A DNA stretch of 64,000 nucleotides from Thermomicrobiales bacterium (GCA_041390825.1 JAWKPF010000012.1:75625-139624), one strand, 5' to 3'; counted from the first letter of the stretch, positions 45,696 through 58,986 are shown. Program-made: numbers and translations. Notes: generated by a model from the sequence alone, not told the origin.

Positions 45696-47534
45696 ATGTC
45701 GTGGCACCTCCCGCGGCTTGCCGGAGGTTCTTCTACGCTGGATTCAACCGCTTTGTACGATCGCACCGCTCGGAATCCCTACGGCTCGTACCGACTCGCG
45801 AGACGTCGTCGCCGTTGGGAAGGCGTCAGTTGGTGGCTCAGCTCGCTGTTCGCAATCGCGCTCGTCGCCTGGGCGCTGACATGGTGGTTCGGGATTCGCG
45901 GGGACGACAATAACGCTGCCGTCGAGGGGCGAGTCATCACGTTCGAGGTGACCAGCGCGGAAAACGGCCAGCCGTTGGCCGGAGCGATTGTGGGCTATCC
46001 CGGCGGCAGCGCAACAACCGATGCGAATGGCTCCGTTGCGCTCGCATTTCCTGATGGTCCCGTCGATCTGACGATCACTGCCGAAGGTTACGAGCCGGTC
46101 TACGGTACCGCCGGTGACAACGTCGATGACCGGCAGCGAATCGCGCTCAATCCGGCGCCTCCCTCGTCGACGGACAGTGATCAACCGGTGGCTGCGCCGA
46201 CCACGGGTGCTGGTGACGTGGCTCCCCCAGATGCGACCTCGGGGACTGCGGCAACCAGCGAGCCTGATGTCTTGCCGACTACTGCCGCCACGATCGCGCC
46301 GACTGTCGCGTCTGTCGGAACTGCGGCGGCAACAGGTGACACGATTTCCGGTGTCGTCACGGACGCCGCTGGTCAACCGATTCTCGACGCGACGATTCTC
46401 TCCGGCAGCAGTTTCACTCGCACCGCGGGCGATGGAAGCTTCACTTTGGCCAACGTCCCCGCCGGCAGCGACGTCGAGGTCTGGGCTTCAGGCTACGCCG
46501 ACCAGAGCGTGCCTTCCGGCCCCGCCATGACCGTGACCATGGAGCGTGAAAACATCAACGCGGCCTACTTGACCGGCGCACGGTTGGCCGACGAATCGGC
46601 GATCCAGGGCATCATCGATCTGGCGCAATCGACGGACGTCAACGCGGTGGTGATCGACATGAAGGAGGGGACGGTCTATTACGACACCGGTGTCCAGTTC
46701 TTCATCGATGCGAACGCAGTCATGCCGGCATTCGATCCAGTGACGCTGGTGCAGCGGTTCAAGGACGCGGGGTTGTACACCATCGCCCGTATCGTTGTTT
46801 TCAACGATCCAGTAGTGGCGGAGAATCGACCGGATCTCGCCATCCAGACGACGACGGGCGAGGTCTGGCGGGGTTCGAATGGGGCTGCATGGGTGAATCC
46901 CTATCACCAGGAGCTCTGGCAACCAAACATCGATCTTGGGATCGAAGCCGCGGAGATGGGCTTCGATGAAGTCCAGTTCGACTATGTCCGATTTCCGTCC
47001 GATGGCGATCTGAGCAACGCGGAATTTGGCACGCAATACACCTACTCTGAGGACGAGCGGGTCGAGACGATCAAGAGTTTCCTTTCGATGGCGCGCGACC
47101 AGCTGACTGCGCATGGCGTCAAGACCGCGGCCGATGTTTTCGCGATCGTTGCGATTTACCCGGACGATCAGGGGATTGGCCAGCGGTTCGCGGACTTCAC
47201 CGATGTGGTCGACTACATCTGTCCAATGATCTACCCATCGCATTTCACAGCTGGCCCGCTCGGCATGGACGAATCGCCGAATGCGAATCCGTACGACACG
47301 GTCCTCATTACCATGAACTCCGCGGCAGGGAAGGTGCCGGGTCAGGTGCTGAAGATTCGCCCCTGGATCCAGGACTTCACGATGGGCGATCCGCCCTATG
47401 GCGTGACCGAGGTGCAAGCCCAGATCGACGCTGCTCTCGCAGCAGGTGCGAGTGGCTGGATGCTCTGGAACCCGGACAGCTCGTTCACGGCTGGCGCGTT
47501 GGGTGATGGCAGCGGAGAGCATCCGGCGAGTTAG
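45696..47534 (+). CDS. Membrane-anchored putative glycoside hydrolase (DUF4015) with carboxypeptidase-regulatory-like domains
   Basis: This 612-residue protein has a cytoplasmic N-terminus with an Arg cluster (RLARRRRRWEG), then one membrane helix (about 48-68). Next come two small Ig-like domains of the carboxypeptidase-regulatory type (GRVITFEVTSAENGQPLAGA at about 80-150 and ISGVVTDAAGQPILDATILS at about 220-285) with a Thr/Ala/Pro-rich linker between. From about 290 to the end it matches the DUF4015 hydrolase: NAVVIDMKEGTVYYDTGVQ, ARIVVFNDP, FDEVQFDYVRFPSDG and WMLWNPDS. The acidic pair in FDEVQFDYVRF is typical of this group. It may act on cell-wall or external glycan; the substrate is unknown. 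Confidence 0.85.
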   Translation: MSWHLPRLAGGSSTLDSTALYDRTARNPYGSYRLARRRRRWEGVSWWLSSLFAIALVAWALTWWFGIRGDDNNAAVEGRVITFEVTSAENGQPLAGAIVGYPGGSATTDANGSVALAFPDGPVDLTITAEGYEPVYGTAGDNVDDRQRIALNPAPPSSTDSDQPVAAPTTGAGDVAPPDATSGTAATSEPDVLPTTAATIAPTVASVGTAAATGDTISGVVTDAAGQPILDATILSGSSFTRTAGDGSFTLANVPAGSDVEVWASGYADQSVPSGPAMTVTMERENINAAYLTGARLADESAIQGIIDLAQSTDVNAVVIDMKEGTVYYDTGVQFFIDANAVMPAFDPVTLVQRFKDAGLYTIARIVVFNDPVVAENRPDLAIQTTTGEVWRGSNGAAWVNPYHQELWQPNIDLGIEAAEMGFDEVQFDYVRFPSDGDLSNAEFGTQYTYSEDERVETIKSFLSMARDQLTAHGVKTAADVFAIVAIYPDDQGIGQRFADFTDVVDYICPMIYPSHFTAGPLGMDESPNANPYDTVLITMNSAAGKVPGQVLKIRPWIQDFTMGDPPYGVTEVQAQIDAALAAGASGWMLWNPDSSFTAGALGDGSGEHPAS

Positions 47535-47925
47535 GCTGATCGCGGCTGGGAACGGGGCCATGTCCCAAATCCCGAAGCAGGCGAGCCTTCACGCCTTTGT
47601 GGCGCCGCATCCAAGGACGCACCCGTCCGATCACGCCTCCAGGCTCCAGTGATCTCGCGCAGATTGCCGCTCCATTCGGGATCCACGAATGAGCGTCCGC
47701 CGGCACACGGTCCAGACCGAGATCCGACCTATGGTCTGCTACAATCGCTTACGAATCGTAATCAATACTTGATACGAGCCATAGCAAGAATCCGCTTTCT
47801 CTTGTATAATCAGCTCGATCATGGCGCGAACCGGCACGATGGCTCCGGCAGACCGCTCTAGCGGGCTTCGGCTCGGCCCCATATTCTCACCGCGCCCATG
47901 CATGTCGAAGAGGAGGTCCCGTTCA
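47535..47925. other. Gap between the hydrolase and hsp20 with a regulatory-looking core
   Basis: No CDS is seen. The stretch holds an extended -10-like TGCTACAAT (47737-47745), two abutting palindromes (47749-47773), a TATAAT hexamer (47805-47810) and the ribosome-binding site of hsp20 (AGGAGGT at about 47910-47916). Confidence 0.5.
47749..47773. promoter_or_regulatory. Two abutting 13-base palindromes before hsp20-lon
   Basis: TTACGA-A-TCGTAA (47749-47761) and ATCAA-TAC-TTGAT (47761-47773) share one base and are each perfect. They lie just downstream of a TGCTACAAT box. The layout suits an operator for a dimeric repressor controlling the hsp20-lon operon. They do not match CIRCE or the HspR HAIR consensus that I know. 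Confidence 0.5.
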
Positions 47926-48396
47926 ATGGTTGTACTCGTTCGCCGGACGGTTGCCCGGAATCCCGAACGTCTCCAACAGGAGATGGAAGAGGTATTCCGC
48001 GCGCTGTTGCCGGCCCGGCCTCGCTTCCCATCGCCAACCCGGGGAGCCTGGCGACCGCCTATCGAGGTCTACGAGACCGAGGGCGCGCTCGTGATTCTGG
48101 CGGAGATTGCCGGAGTAAGCGAGAGCGACCTTGCCATCATCGCCGATAGCGAGATGGTCACGATCCGAGGCACGCGCACCGATCCGCATGCCGGTATGCA
48201 GCGTCGTTTTCGGGAGATAGGGATTCCGTATGGAGAGTTTGGCGCGGATATTTACTTGCCGTTTCCGGTCGACCTGGACGCGGTGATTGCTGAATACACC
48301 AATGGCCTGTTGCGTATCGAGTTACCACGCGTTCGCTCGCGAACCATCGTTCCCAAGCGCGCCGGATCGTCCGCACTGACAGACGGACAGGAGTAG
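47926..48396 (+). CDS. Hsp20 / alpha-crystallin family small heat-shock protein
   Basis: This 156-residue protein starts at ATG 47926, chosen because AGGAGGT lies just before it and falls inside the longer open frame. The alpha-crystallin domain runs from about residue 45 to 140: RPPIEVYETEGALVILAEIAG, then ESDLAIIADSEMVTIRGTR, and FPVDLDAVIAEYTNGLLRIELPR with the family GLL-I-x-LPR end. It binds unfolding proteins without ATP. The stop of hsp20 is three bases before the lon start, so the two form one operon and a protein-quality-control pair. Confidence 0.93.
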   Translation: MVVLVRRTVARNPERLQQEMEEVFRALLPARPRFPSPTRGAWRPPIEVYETEGALVILAEIAGVSESDLAIIADSEMVTIRGTRTDPHAGMQRRFREIGIPYGEFGADIYLPFPVDLDAVIAEYTNGLLRIELPRVRSRTIVPKRAGSSALTDGQE

Positions 48397-48399
48397 GGC

Positions 48400-50997
48400 A
48401 TGGGCAAGGACAAGAAAAAAGACAAGTCGAAAGACAAGGAAAAGGAAAAGAACGTGAACGAGAGTGCCGTGAATGCCGCGGCCGCGAGTGTGATCGAGCT
48501 TGGTCCAGCCGGATCCACCGGGCTGCCGATCGATCAGCAAGAGATCGTCTTGCCCATCCTCCCGTTGCGCGGAACCGTCGTTTTTCCACAGACGGTTGTT
48601 CCGTTGGCCGCGGCTCAGGCGCGTTCATTGCGCCTGATCGACGAAGTGATGTCCGGTGACCGCTCGGTCGGGGTTGTGTTGCAGCACGATGCCGAGCAAG
48701 AGGGCGCCGGGCCCGGCGAGGTGCATCAGATCGGTGTTATCGGCACCATTCTGCAGATGATGCGCGTGCCGGACGGCAGTGTGCGTCTCGCCATTCAGGG
48801 CAACGAGCGGATGCAGGTGGTCGACTGGGTGGCCGAAGAGCCCTATCTGGTCGCCAAGGTCCGCCGCCTGCCCGAGGATCAGACCGACTCTGCCGAAGTC
48901 CAGGCGCTGAGCCGCAACACACTGGAGCTCTTCCAGCGGTTGGTGGAACTTGTTCCACACCTGCCGGACGAGCTGGTGACGGCCGCCCTGAACATCGACG
49001 ATCCCCAGCACCTGGCCTACATGGTGGCAAGCAATCTGCGCATGGAGCCGGAAGAGCGGCAGAAGTTGCTCGAAATCGACACCCTGCAGGACAAGCTCAC
49101 CTATCTGAACCAGTTCATCACTAAAGAGCTCGATGTGCTCGAACTTGGCAAGCGATTGCAGTCCGAGGTGCAGGAAGAGCTTGGCAAGTCGCAACGGGAG
49201 TACTACCTGCGCGAGCAGCTGAAGGCGATTCGGCGCGAACTGGGCGAGGAAAGCGAAACCGAAGCCGAGATCACCGAACTCCGGCAGAAGGTGGAAGAAG
49301 CCGGCATGCCCGAAGAGGCAGAGCGTGAGGCGCGTCGAGAACTCGATCGTCTGAGCAAGCTGCCGCCTGCTGCTGCCGAATATGGTGTCATCAAGACCTA
49401 TCTCGACTGGCTGACGGCGCTTCCCTGGAACAAGAGCACCGAAGGGGAGATCGATATCCAGAAGACCCGCGAGATTCTGGACGAAGACCACTACGACCTC
49501 GAGAAGGTCAAGGAACGCATCCTGGAATACCTGGCGGTGCGCAAACTCAAGCAGGACCAGTTGGCCGCGTTGCGTGCCGAGCATGCAGATGACGAGGAAC
49601 CTCTTGACGATGCGCATCTGACGCTCAATCGCGAGCCGATCATCTGCTTCGTTGGGCCTCCGGGCGTTGGCAAGACCAGCCTGGCGCAGTCGATTGCGCG
49701 CGCGCTCGGTCGTGAGCTGACCCGCATGTCGCTGGGTGGGGTGCGCGACGAGGCTGAGATTCGTGGCCACCGGCGCACCTATGTCGGCGCGTTGCCGGGA
49801 CGCATCATCCAGGCGATTCGCCGCGCAGGCACCAACGATCCAGTCTTCGTACTGGACGAGGTGGACAAGCTGGGAGCCGACTGGCGAGGAGATCCGTCTT
49901 CCGCGCTGCTGGAGGTGCTCGATCCGGAGCAGAACAACTCGTTCCGCGATCACTATCTCGATGTCGCGTTCGACCTTTCCAAGGTGATGTTCATCGCGAC
50001 CGCGAACATGCTGGACCAGATTCCGGCTCCGTTGCGGGACAGGATGGAGATTATCAACCTCGCCGGGTACACCGACGAGGACAAGCTGAACATCGCGCGC
50101 AAGTACCTTGTGCCGAAGCAAATGAAGGCGAACGGGATCGCGAATCTCGAGCTGCCATGGTCGGACGAAGCACTGCTCCAAATCATTCAGCACTACACGC
50201 GTGAGGCAGGCGTTCGCTCGCTGGAGCGCGAGATCGGCTCGGTCGCACGAAAGATCGCGACCAAAGTTGCCGAAGGCAAAGACGCGCCGGCCGAGGTCGG
50301 AATCGAGCAAGTGCGCGATGCATTGGGCCGGCCGCGCTTCTTCTATGAAGAGCTGGCGGCGCGCACCAGTCAACCTGGTGTGGCGATCGGCGTCGGAGTC
50401 TCTGGCGTCGGCGGGGACATCATGTTCCTGGAAGCCACACGAATGCCCGGCAAGGGATCGCTCCAGGTCACAGGACAACTGGGTGACGTGATGAAGGAAT
50501 CGGCGCATGCCGCGCTCTCGTTCGTTCGCTCACGCGCGTCCGATCTGAAGATCGATCCCGAGTTCTTCCAGAACTCCGATATCCACATCCACGTGCCCGC
50601 TGGCGCGGTGCCGAAGGACGGTCCGTCCGCGGGTGTGGCGATGACGACCGCCATCATCTCGCTGCTGACGGGCACACCGGTGCTGGATGATGTGGCGATG
50701 ACCGGCGAGATCACGCTGCGTGGCCAGGTGCTGCCGGTGGGTGGCATCAAGGAGAAGTCGCTGGCGGCCAATCGCGCTGGACTGACGCGCTTCGTATTGC
50801 CCTATCGCAACGAAGTCGATCTGGACGACATTCCGGCCGAACTGAAGGAGAAGATGACCTTCATTCCGGTCAAGACCATGGACGACGTGCTCGAGGCGGT
50901 CATGCCGCCGAAGTTCAACAAGAACCGGAAACCGTTGCTGGCGGGCGGGAAAGCCGCCAAGACTCCGCGCGCGGACGAACTGGCCGCCGCGGTCTAG
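48400..50997 (+). CDS. lon: ATP-dependent protease Lon (LonA)
   Basis: This 865-residue protein starts at ATG 48400, three bases after hsp20, with GACAGGAGT as its ribosome site inside the hsp20 end. An unusual Lys/Asp-rich N-terminal extension (MGKDKKKDKSKDKEKEKN) precedes the LON domain (LPILPLRGTVVFPQTVVPL). The AAA+ ATPase has Walker A GPPGVGKTS (about 419-427) and Walker B VFVLDEVDKLG. The protease domain holds the catalytic Ser in KDGPSAGVAM and the Lys in GGIKEKSLAANRAG. It degrades damaged and specific regulatory proteins. An intrinsic terminator follows at 51016-51058. Confidence 0.95.
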   Translation: MGKDKKKDKSKDKEKEKNVNESAVNAAAASVIELGPAGSTGLPIDQQEIVLPILPLRGTVVFPQTVVPLAAAQARSLRLIDEVMSGDRSVGVVLQHDAEQEGAGPGEVHQIGVIGTILQMMRVPDGSVRLAIQGNERMQVVDWVAEEPYLVAKVRRLPEDQTDSAEVQALSRNTLELFQRLVELVPHLPDELVTAALNIDDPQHLAYMVASNLRMEPEERQKLLEIDTLQDKLTYLNQFITKELDVLELGKRLQSEVQEELGKSQREYYLREQLKAIRRELGEESETEAEITELRQKVEEAGMPEEAEREARRELDRLSKLPPAAAEYGVIKTYLDWLTALPWNKSTEGEIDIQKTREILDEDHYDLEKVKERILEYLAVRKLKQDQLAALRAEHADDEEPLDDAHLTLNREPIICFVGPPGVGKTSLAQSIARALGRELTRMSLGGVRDEAEIRGHRRTYVGALPGRIIQAIRRAGTNDPVFVLDEVDKLGADWRGDPSSALLEVLDPEQNNSFRDHYLDVAFDLSKVMFIATANMLDQIPAPLRDRMEIINLAGYTDEDKLNIARKYLVPKQMKANGIANLELPWSDEALLQIIQHYTREAGVRSLEREIGSVARKIATKVAEGKDAPAEVGIEQVRDALGRPRFFYEELAARTSQPGVAIGVGVSGVGGDIMFLEATRMPGKGSLQVTGQLGDVMKESAHAALSFVRSRASDLKIDPEFFQNSDIHIHVPAGAVPKDGPSAGVAMTTAIISLLTGTPVLDDVAMTGEITLRGQVLPVGGIKEKSLAANRAGLTRFVLPYRNEVDLDDIPAELKEKMTFIPVKTMDDVLEAVMPPKFNKNRKPLLAGGKAAKTPRADELAAAV

Positions 50998-51015
50998 CAA
51001 CGTTCGAGTCTCATC

Positions 51016-51058
51016 AGCCCCCTTTCTTTCCCGACATTGGAAAGGAAGGGGGCTTTTT
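51016..51058 (+). terminator. Intrinsic terminator after lon
   Basis: A 15-base-pair stem (51017-51031 with 51039-51053, GCCCCC... / ...GGGGGC, one G-U pair) encloses a short loop and is followed by TTTTT. It separates lon from the convergent sigma-factor gene whose stop is at 51061. Confidence 0.85.
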
Positions 51059-51060
51059 CC

Positions 51061-51948
51061 TCATGCGACGGAGCTTCTTCGCTTCGGAGCGGGTTCGACC
51101 TCGATTTCGGTCGATTCCAGATAGTCCGGGTCAGCTCGCAACCAAATATCCTGGATCTGGCCACGTTCGATTGTGAACCGGAAGACAGCCTTGACAACGC
51201 CGCGATGCGCCCAGACTCCACCGGGAGCGCCATCGATCCATGCGATCCGTGCGGCGTGCGCTTTGCCGTTCAACTGCTGAGCAATAGCAGGCGCGCCATG
51301 GAACTCGGGCTGAATGCCCATCTGGACCGCCGAATGGTCGGCGCGCAGCGTCGCGTTCGGCGCTAACAGCGCGATCAACCCGGCGAGATCGCCACTTTGC
51401 GCAGCAGCGAAAAAGGCCTCGACGATGCTGCGATGCGATGGACTCCGGACCGGGGGAACGATCTCATCAGCGGCGACCTTCCCTCTCGCGCGGCTGGCGA
51501 GTTTTCTGGTGGCGTCTGGCGATCGCTCGATGATGGTGGAGATTTCGTCGAACGGAAGCCGGAACAGATCGTGGAGCACGAAGGCGGCCGACTCGAGCGG
51601 CGACAGACGATCGAGGGCGTGGGTTAGGCCCTCAGAGACGGATTCCTCGAAGAGCACCGCCGATTCGGCCGATCGCTCGCCGGGAATGGCGGCAGCCGCA
51701 GGAGTGTCGATGGGAGTCTCCCGCCGGTTGGTCCGAGCTCGGACGTGATCGAGCGCGATGCGCGATACCACCACGGTCAGCCAGCCGCTCACGTTATCGA
51801 TTTCAGAAACGTCGGCCCGGTCGAGTCGAAACCATGCTTCCTGAACGGCGTCGTCGGCTTCGTGGGGAGAACCCAGGATGCCCGTGGCTACGGCTCGCAG
51901 GCGAGATCGCTCGGCTTCGAAGATGGCAGTGGGGTCGTTGGTGGCCAC
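51061..51948 (-). CDS. RNA polymerase sigma factor, ECF type with SnoaL-like C-terminal domain (ECF41/SigJ-like)
   Basis: This 295-residue protein has an N-terminal sigma-2 region (IFEAERSRLRAVATGILG and DDAVQEAWFRLDRA) and a sigma-4 HTH (LSPLESAAFVLHDLFRLPFDEISTIIERSPDATRKLASRAR). A fused NTF2/SnoaL-like domain (about 170-280) includes HRSIVEAFFAAAQSGDLAGL and GVVKAVFRFTIERGQIQDIW. This architecture is that of the ECF41 group, whose tail regulates its own activity. No anti-sigma gene is present. A VOC gene is divergent from it at 52056, as is common for ECF41 partners of several types. Confidence 0.88.
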   Translation of the reverse strand: MATNDPTAIFEAERSRLRAVATGILGSPHEADDAVQEAWFRLDRADVSEIDNVSGWLTVVVSRIALDHVRARTNRRETPIDTPAAAAIPGERSAESAVLFEESVSEGLTHALDRLSPLESAAFVLHDLFRLPFDEISTIIERSPDATRKLASRARGKVAADEIVPPVRSPSHRSIVEAFFAAAQSGDLAGLIALLAPNATLRADHSAVQMGIQPEFHGAPAIAQQLNGKAHAARIAWIDGAPGGVWAHRGVVKAVFRFTIERGQIQDIWLRADPDYLESTEIEVEPAPKRRSSVA

Positions 51949-52055
51949 CGGTCACATTTGCCTATTGCGTTTCGTCATGTCGATGAACTCCGTGGACACG
52001 GGGCCGGGTTCGGACGGCGAACCGTCGATTCATCGTACTGGAAAAGGACAAGCGC

Positions 52056-52394
52056 ATGGCATTTCCTTCGTTGATCGTGATGCCGGTTTCACAGTTGGAT
52101 TCGGCGAAAGCCGTCTATCGCGCGTTGCTCGGCGTCGACCCCTATGTCGATTCGGCGTACTACGTTGGGTTCAGAACAGGTGAGGGGGAACTTGGACTCG
52201 ATCCAAACGGCACAGTTGGGCCGCTTCCCTACTGGGATGTGGAGAGCCTGGACGAGAGCATCGCATCGCTAACGGCCGCGGGAGCAACGGTGACGCAGTC
52301 TCCAGCGGAGGTCGCTCCGGGACTCATCATCGCCGTGTTGGCCGACGCCGACGGCAATCCCATCGGCCTGCGGTACACAGCAACCCAGGGCTAG
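52056..52394 (+). CDS. VOC family protein, likely partner of the adjacent sigma factor
   Basis: This 112-residue protein has one glyoxalase-like domain: MAFPSLIVMPVSQLDSAKAVYRALL, then VESLDESIASLTAAGATVTQ and VLADADGNPIGLRY. The typical C-terminal Glu metal ligand is not seen, since the final strand is IGLRYTATQG, so it may be non-catalytic. It is divergent from the ECF sigma gene with a 107-base gap, and is a likely target of it by analogy with ECF41 loci. Confidence 0.82.
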   Translation: MAFPSLIVMPVSQLDSAKAVYRALLGVDPYVDSAYYVGFRTGEGELGLDPNGTVGPLPYWDVESLDESIASLTAAGATVTQSPAEVAPGLIIAVLADADGNPIGLRYTATQG

Positions 52395-52448
52395 CTCAAG
52401 GAATGCGGGACAGGGAATCGACCGGATCTCCCTGTCCCGGCTGATGTT

Positions 52449-53219
52449 CTACGAGCGAGAGAGCGCCGCAACCGGTTCGCTTGCGTTCGCCTTCGCCGCT
52501 GCCACGAGCGCCTCGAACGGCTGCAGCTGCTCGGGCATCGTCTTGAAAAGCAGCTCCGGGTGCCATTGCAACCCGAGGACGAAACGGCAGCCGGGAACCG
52601 AAACGGATTCGATGACGCCGTCGGACGAGACCCCTTCGACCTGGACGAGTTCGGCTGGCGCGGCAATCGACTGATGATGCAGCGAATTCACCGGGACGGA
52701 GGAAGATCCAAAGACCTCCGCGGAAAGACTCCCAGCTTTGAATGTGACATCGTGGCTCGATTCCGAGCCCATGATGCCGACTTCATGCTGCCGGTGGGGG
52801 AGCGCTCGATCCACCCGATCGTCGATATGCTGAATGAGCGAGCCGCCAAGCGCGACATTGAGCACTTGAATGCCGCGGCAGATACAGAGCACCGGCATAT
52901 CCCGCTCGACGGCGCCCTTCAGCAAATCGATCTCGAAGCGATCGCGTTCGTCGCTGATGTCGTAGGTCATGGGATGGACGTCGGATTCACCGTAGCGTGC
53001 TGGGTCGATATCTGCGCCACCACTAAAGATGAGCCCGTCGACGAGATCGAGGAGCTGGGCGATGGTCCCGTCTTGCGGTGGCAGAATGATGGGCAATCCA
53101 CCGGCTTGCAGGACGGCTTCGGAATAGTCGGCGGAGACGCGATGCCGGTACATGAGACCGTAATCCTGCTCTTCAGCAATGAGGGCAGAGGTGATGCCGA
53201 TGACGGGCGAATTGGCCAC
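52449..53219 (-). CDS. Class I glutamine amidotransferase-like hydrolase, peptidase C26 (gamma-glutamyl-GABA hydrolase type)
   Basis: This 256-residue protein has an uncertain GTG start at 53219 (VANSPVIGITSALIAEEQDYG). The C26 landmarks are DLVDGLIFSGGADIDPARYG, the nucleophile elbow MPVLCICRGIQVLNVALGG with the Cys, and LGLQWHPELLF with the His. PuuD-like enzymes hydrolyse gamma-glutamyl-GABA during putrescine breakdown; other members act on different gamma-glutamyl amides. No other polyamine gene is adjacent. It faces the rRNA promoter (divergent). Confidence 0.86.
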   Translation of the reverse strand: MANSPVIGITSALIAEEQDYGLMYRHRVSADYSEAVLQAGGLPIILPPQDGTIAQLLDLVDGLIFSGGADIDPARYGESDVHPMTYDISDERDRFEIDLLKGAVERDMPVLCICRGIQVLNVALGGSLIQHIDDRVDRALPHRQHEVGIMGSESSHDVTFKAGSLSAEVFGSSSVPVNSLHHQSIAAPAELVQVEGVSSDGVIESVSVPGCRFVLGLQWHPELLFKTMPEQLQPFEALVAAAKANASEPVAALSRS

Positions 53220-53366
53220 GAGATGGATGCCTTTCCTGAACGAAGACCGGTCTAGCGTTCCGCTATCGAAAGTATAGATTCGCCTCCAATCACCGCGTGT
53301 TCGGGGGCCGCTAGCAAGGATGCTCAGCGGGGTCCCGGACTTCTCGAAAATCCCTTCCGAATTCCC

Positions 53367-53396
53367 TTGACACCTGTGTACGGGCATGCCTATAAT
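53367..53396 (+). promoter_or_regulatory. Consensus promoter of the rRNA operon
   Basis: TTGACA (53367-53372) and TATAAT (53391-53396) match the bacterial consensus perfectly at 18 bases spacing. It lies 415 bases upstream of the 16S start. The Fis-type activation sites of enteric rrn promoters cannot be judged here. Confidence 0.9.
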
Positions 53397-53811
53397 CTCC
53401 CTCCGTCAGCAAGTGCTGACACGCGCCGAAGTGCGCGGGCGAGTGACCGGAGGGTGTCGCTTTGTAGATCGTCGGAGACGATCGGAGCCGAGACGCAAAT
53501 GCGTTCGAGGCCAAGCGCTGCCCGCCCAAAACAGGGCGGTTTTCTTTTGTCCCGCGCGCTGATGACAGCGCAGCACCTTGACAGGTTGGTTGCCAGGCCA
53601 GGCACGACGACGAGACCGGGGGATCGGAAGCGATCCGGGTGGTCCGTTGGGGTGTCGCTGGGCCGGAGTGGGCGGCCGAAGATGGAGGACCGACGCGTCC
53701 GGCGACCCAGGCGTTCGAGTGGGACGGTTGGGGAGCGGGGCGCATCGTGGATGACGCACGCACAACGTGAAACAGAAGTCCTGTCGCTTTTTCGGAAGGA
53801 CAGGCAGCAAT
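53397..53811 (+). other. Structured leader of the rRNA operon
   Basis: No CDS is seen. It holds several hairpins: GTCAGCA/TGCTGAC (about 53405-53421), GATCGTC/GACGATC (53468-53484) and the terminator-like stem at 53522-53548. It also holds the 5' strand of the 16S processing stem (53673-53690, CGGCCGAAGATGGAGGAC), which pairs with 55558-55575. A boxA-like antitermination element was not clearly found. Confidence 0.65.
53522..53548 (+). terminator. Terminator-like hairpin in the rRNA leader
   Basis: CCGCCC (53522-53527) pairs with GGGCGG (53534-53539) around AAAACA and is followed by TTTTCTTTT, between the promoter and 16S. It would stop transcription unless an antitermination complex reads through, so it may be a control point. 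Confidence 0.55.
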
Positions 53812-55317
<1,506 letters not shown>

Positions 55318-55557
55318 AGGGAGTGTCGTCTTTTCGGAGGCGCAACCCAGGTCAGGCCGTCGACCGATGACCTGGTCATCCGGGCACCGAGCCACGCAGC
55401 GCTCGTTTCCGCATACGGGAACTGGCAGCGCTGGGCAGTGGCGCCGGATGGGCAGCGAGGGCGGCGGAGGCGTGTGTCACCCTTGCGCCCGGTGGGCGCG
55501 TCGGATCCCCCTCACCTTGCCGGACCATGCAGATGGTTGCGGGGAAGGCGAACGGGT

Positions 55558-55575
55558 GTCCTCCATCTTCGGCCG
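55558..55575 (+). other. 3' strand of the 16S processing stem
   Basis: GTCCTCCATCTTCGGCCG is the exact reverse complement of 53673-53690 in the leader. Pairing them encloses 16S in the precursor RNA, as in RNase III processing stems of bacterial rRNA. Confidence 0.75.
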
Positions 55576-55629
55576 TCTGGCCGGACAGGCCACAGGCAAC
55601 CGAGGTACCGCAGGCAGCGCGTCCATGCG

Positions 55630-55703
55630 GGGCGCATAGCTCAGCTGGTTAGAGCGCGGCCCTGATAAGGCCGAGGTCCCTGGTTCGAGTCCAGGTGCGC
55701 CCA
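55630..55703 (+). tRNA. tRNA-Ile (anticodon GAT)
   Basis: The acceptor GGGCGCA pairs with TGCGCCC, the D arm GCTC/GAGC is intact, the anticodon loop is CTGATAA, and the T arm is CCTGG/CCAGG with TTCGAGT. It lies in the 16S-23S spacer as usual. CCA is not encoded (CCG follows). Confidence 0.95.
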
Positions 55704-55716
55704 CCGGTCCGAACCG

Positions 55717-55789
55717 GGGGTCGTAGCTCAACTGGGAGAGCGCCGCCCTTGCACGGCGGAGGTTCGGGGTTCGAGCCCCCGCGGCTCCA
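55717..55789 (+). tRNA. tRNA-Ala (anticodon TGC)
   Basis: The acceptor GGGGTCG pairs with CGGCTCC (two G-U pairs), the D arm is intact, the anticodon loop is CTTGCAC, and the T arm is CGGGG/CCCCG with TTCGAGC. It lies in the 16S-23S spacer after tRNA-Ile with a 13-base gap, the common Ile-Ala order. Confidence 0.95.
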
Positions 55790-55956
55790 CTGCGGTCGGC
55801 ACATTGACAATTCAGGGACGATGAAGATCGGCCGGTTCTGGACCAACGGAACCGGTAGAACGAGGAACAAGACGTTCCCGCTGGCACGTCCTGCCTGGCG
55901 GGAGCGACAGCACATCATCCTGATCTGGAGCAGATCAGGGCTGGCTTGCCTGTTGT

Positions 55957-56008
55957 CCCGGGAGGGAACGAGGCGAGCTGGAGGAAACGGGGCGCCGGCG
56001 CCTGAGCT
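55957..56008 (+). other. 5' strand of the 23S processing stem
   Basis: The run CCCGGGAGGGAAC, then an A/G-rich part including AGCTGGAGG, and the final CTGGTGC match the reverse complement of about 58987-59040 after 23S in the same order, with small bulges. Pairing encloses the 23S precursor. Confidence 0.65.
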
Positions 56009-56009
56009 G

Positions 56010-58955
<2,946 letters not shown>

Positions 58956-58986
58956 AGTCGTGCTCATGGCCGAGGACGGTCCCCAG

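Noticed and set aside
48625..50508. 627-codon minus-strand frame opposite lon
   Set aside because: Antisense shadow with no domain; lon is complete on the plus strand.
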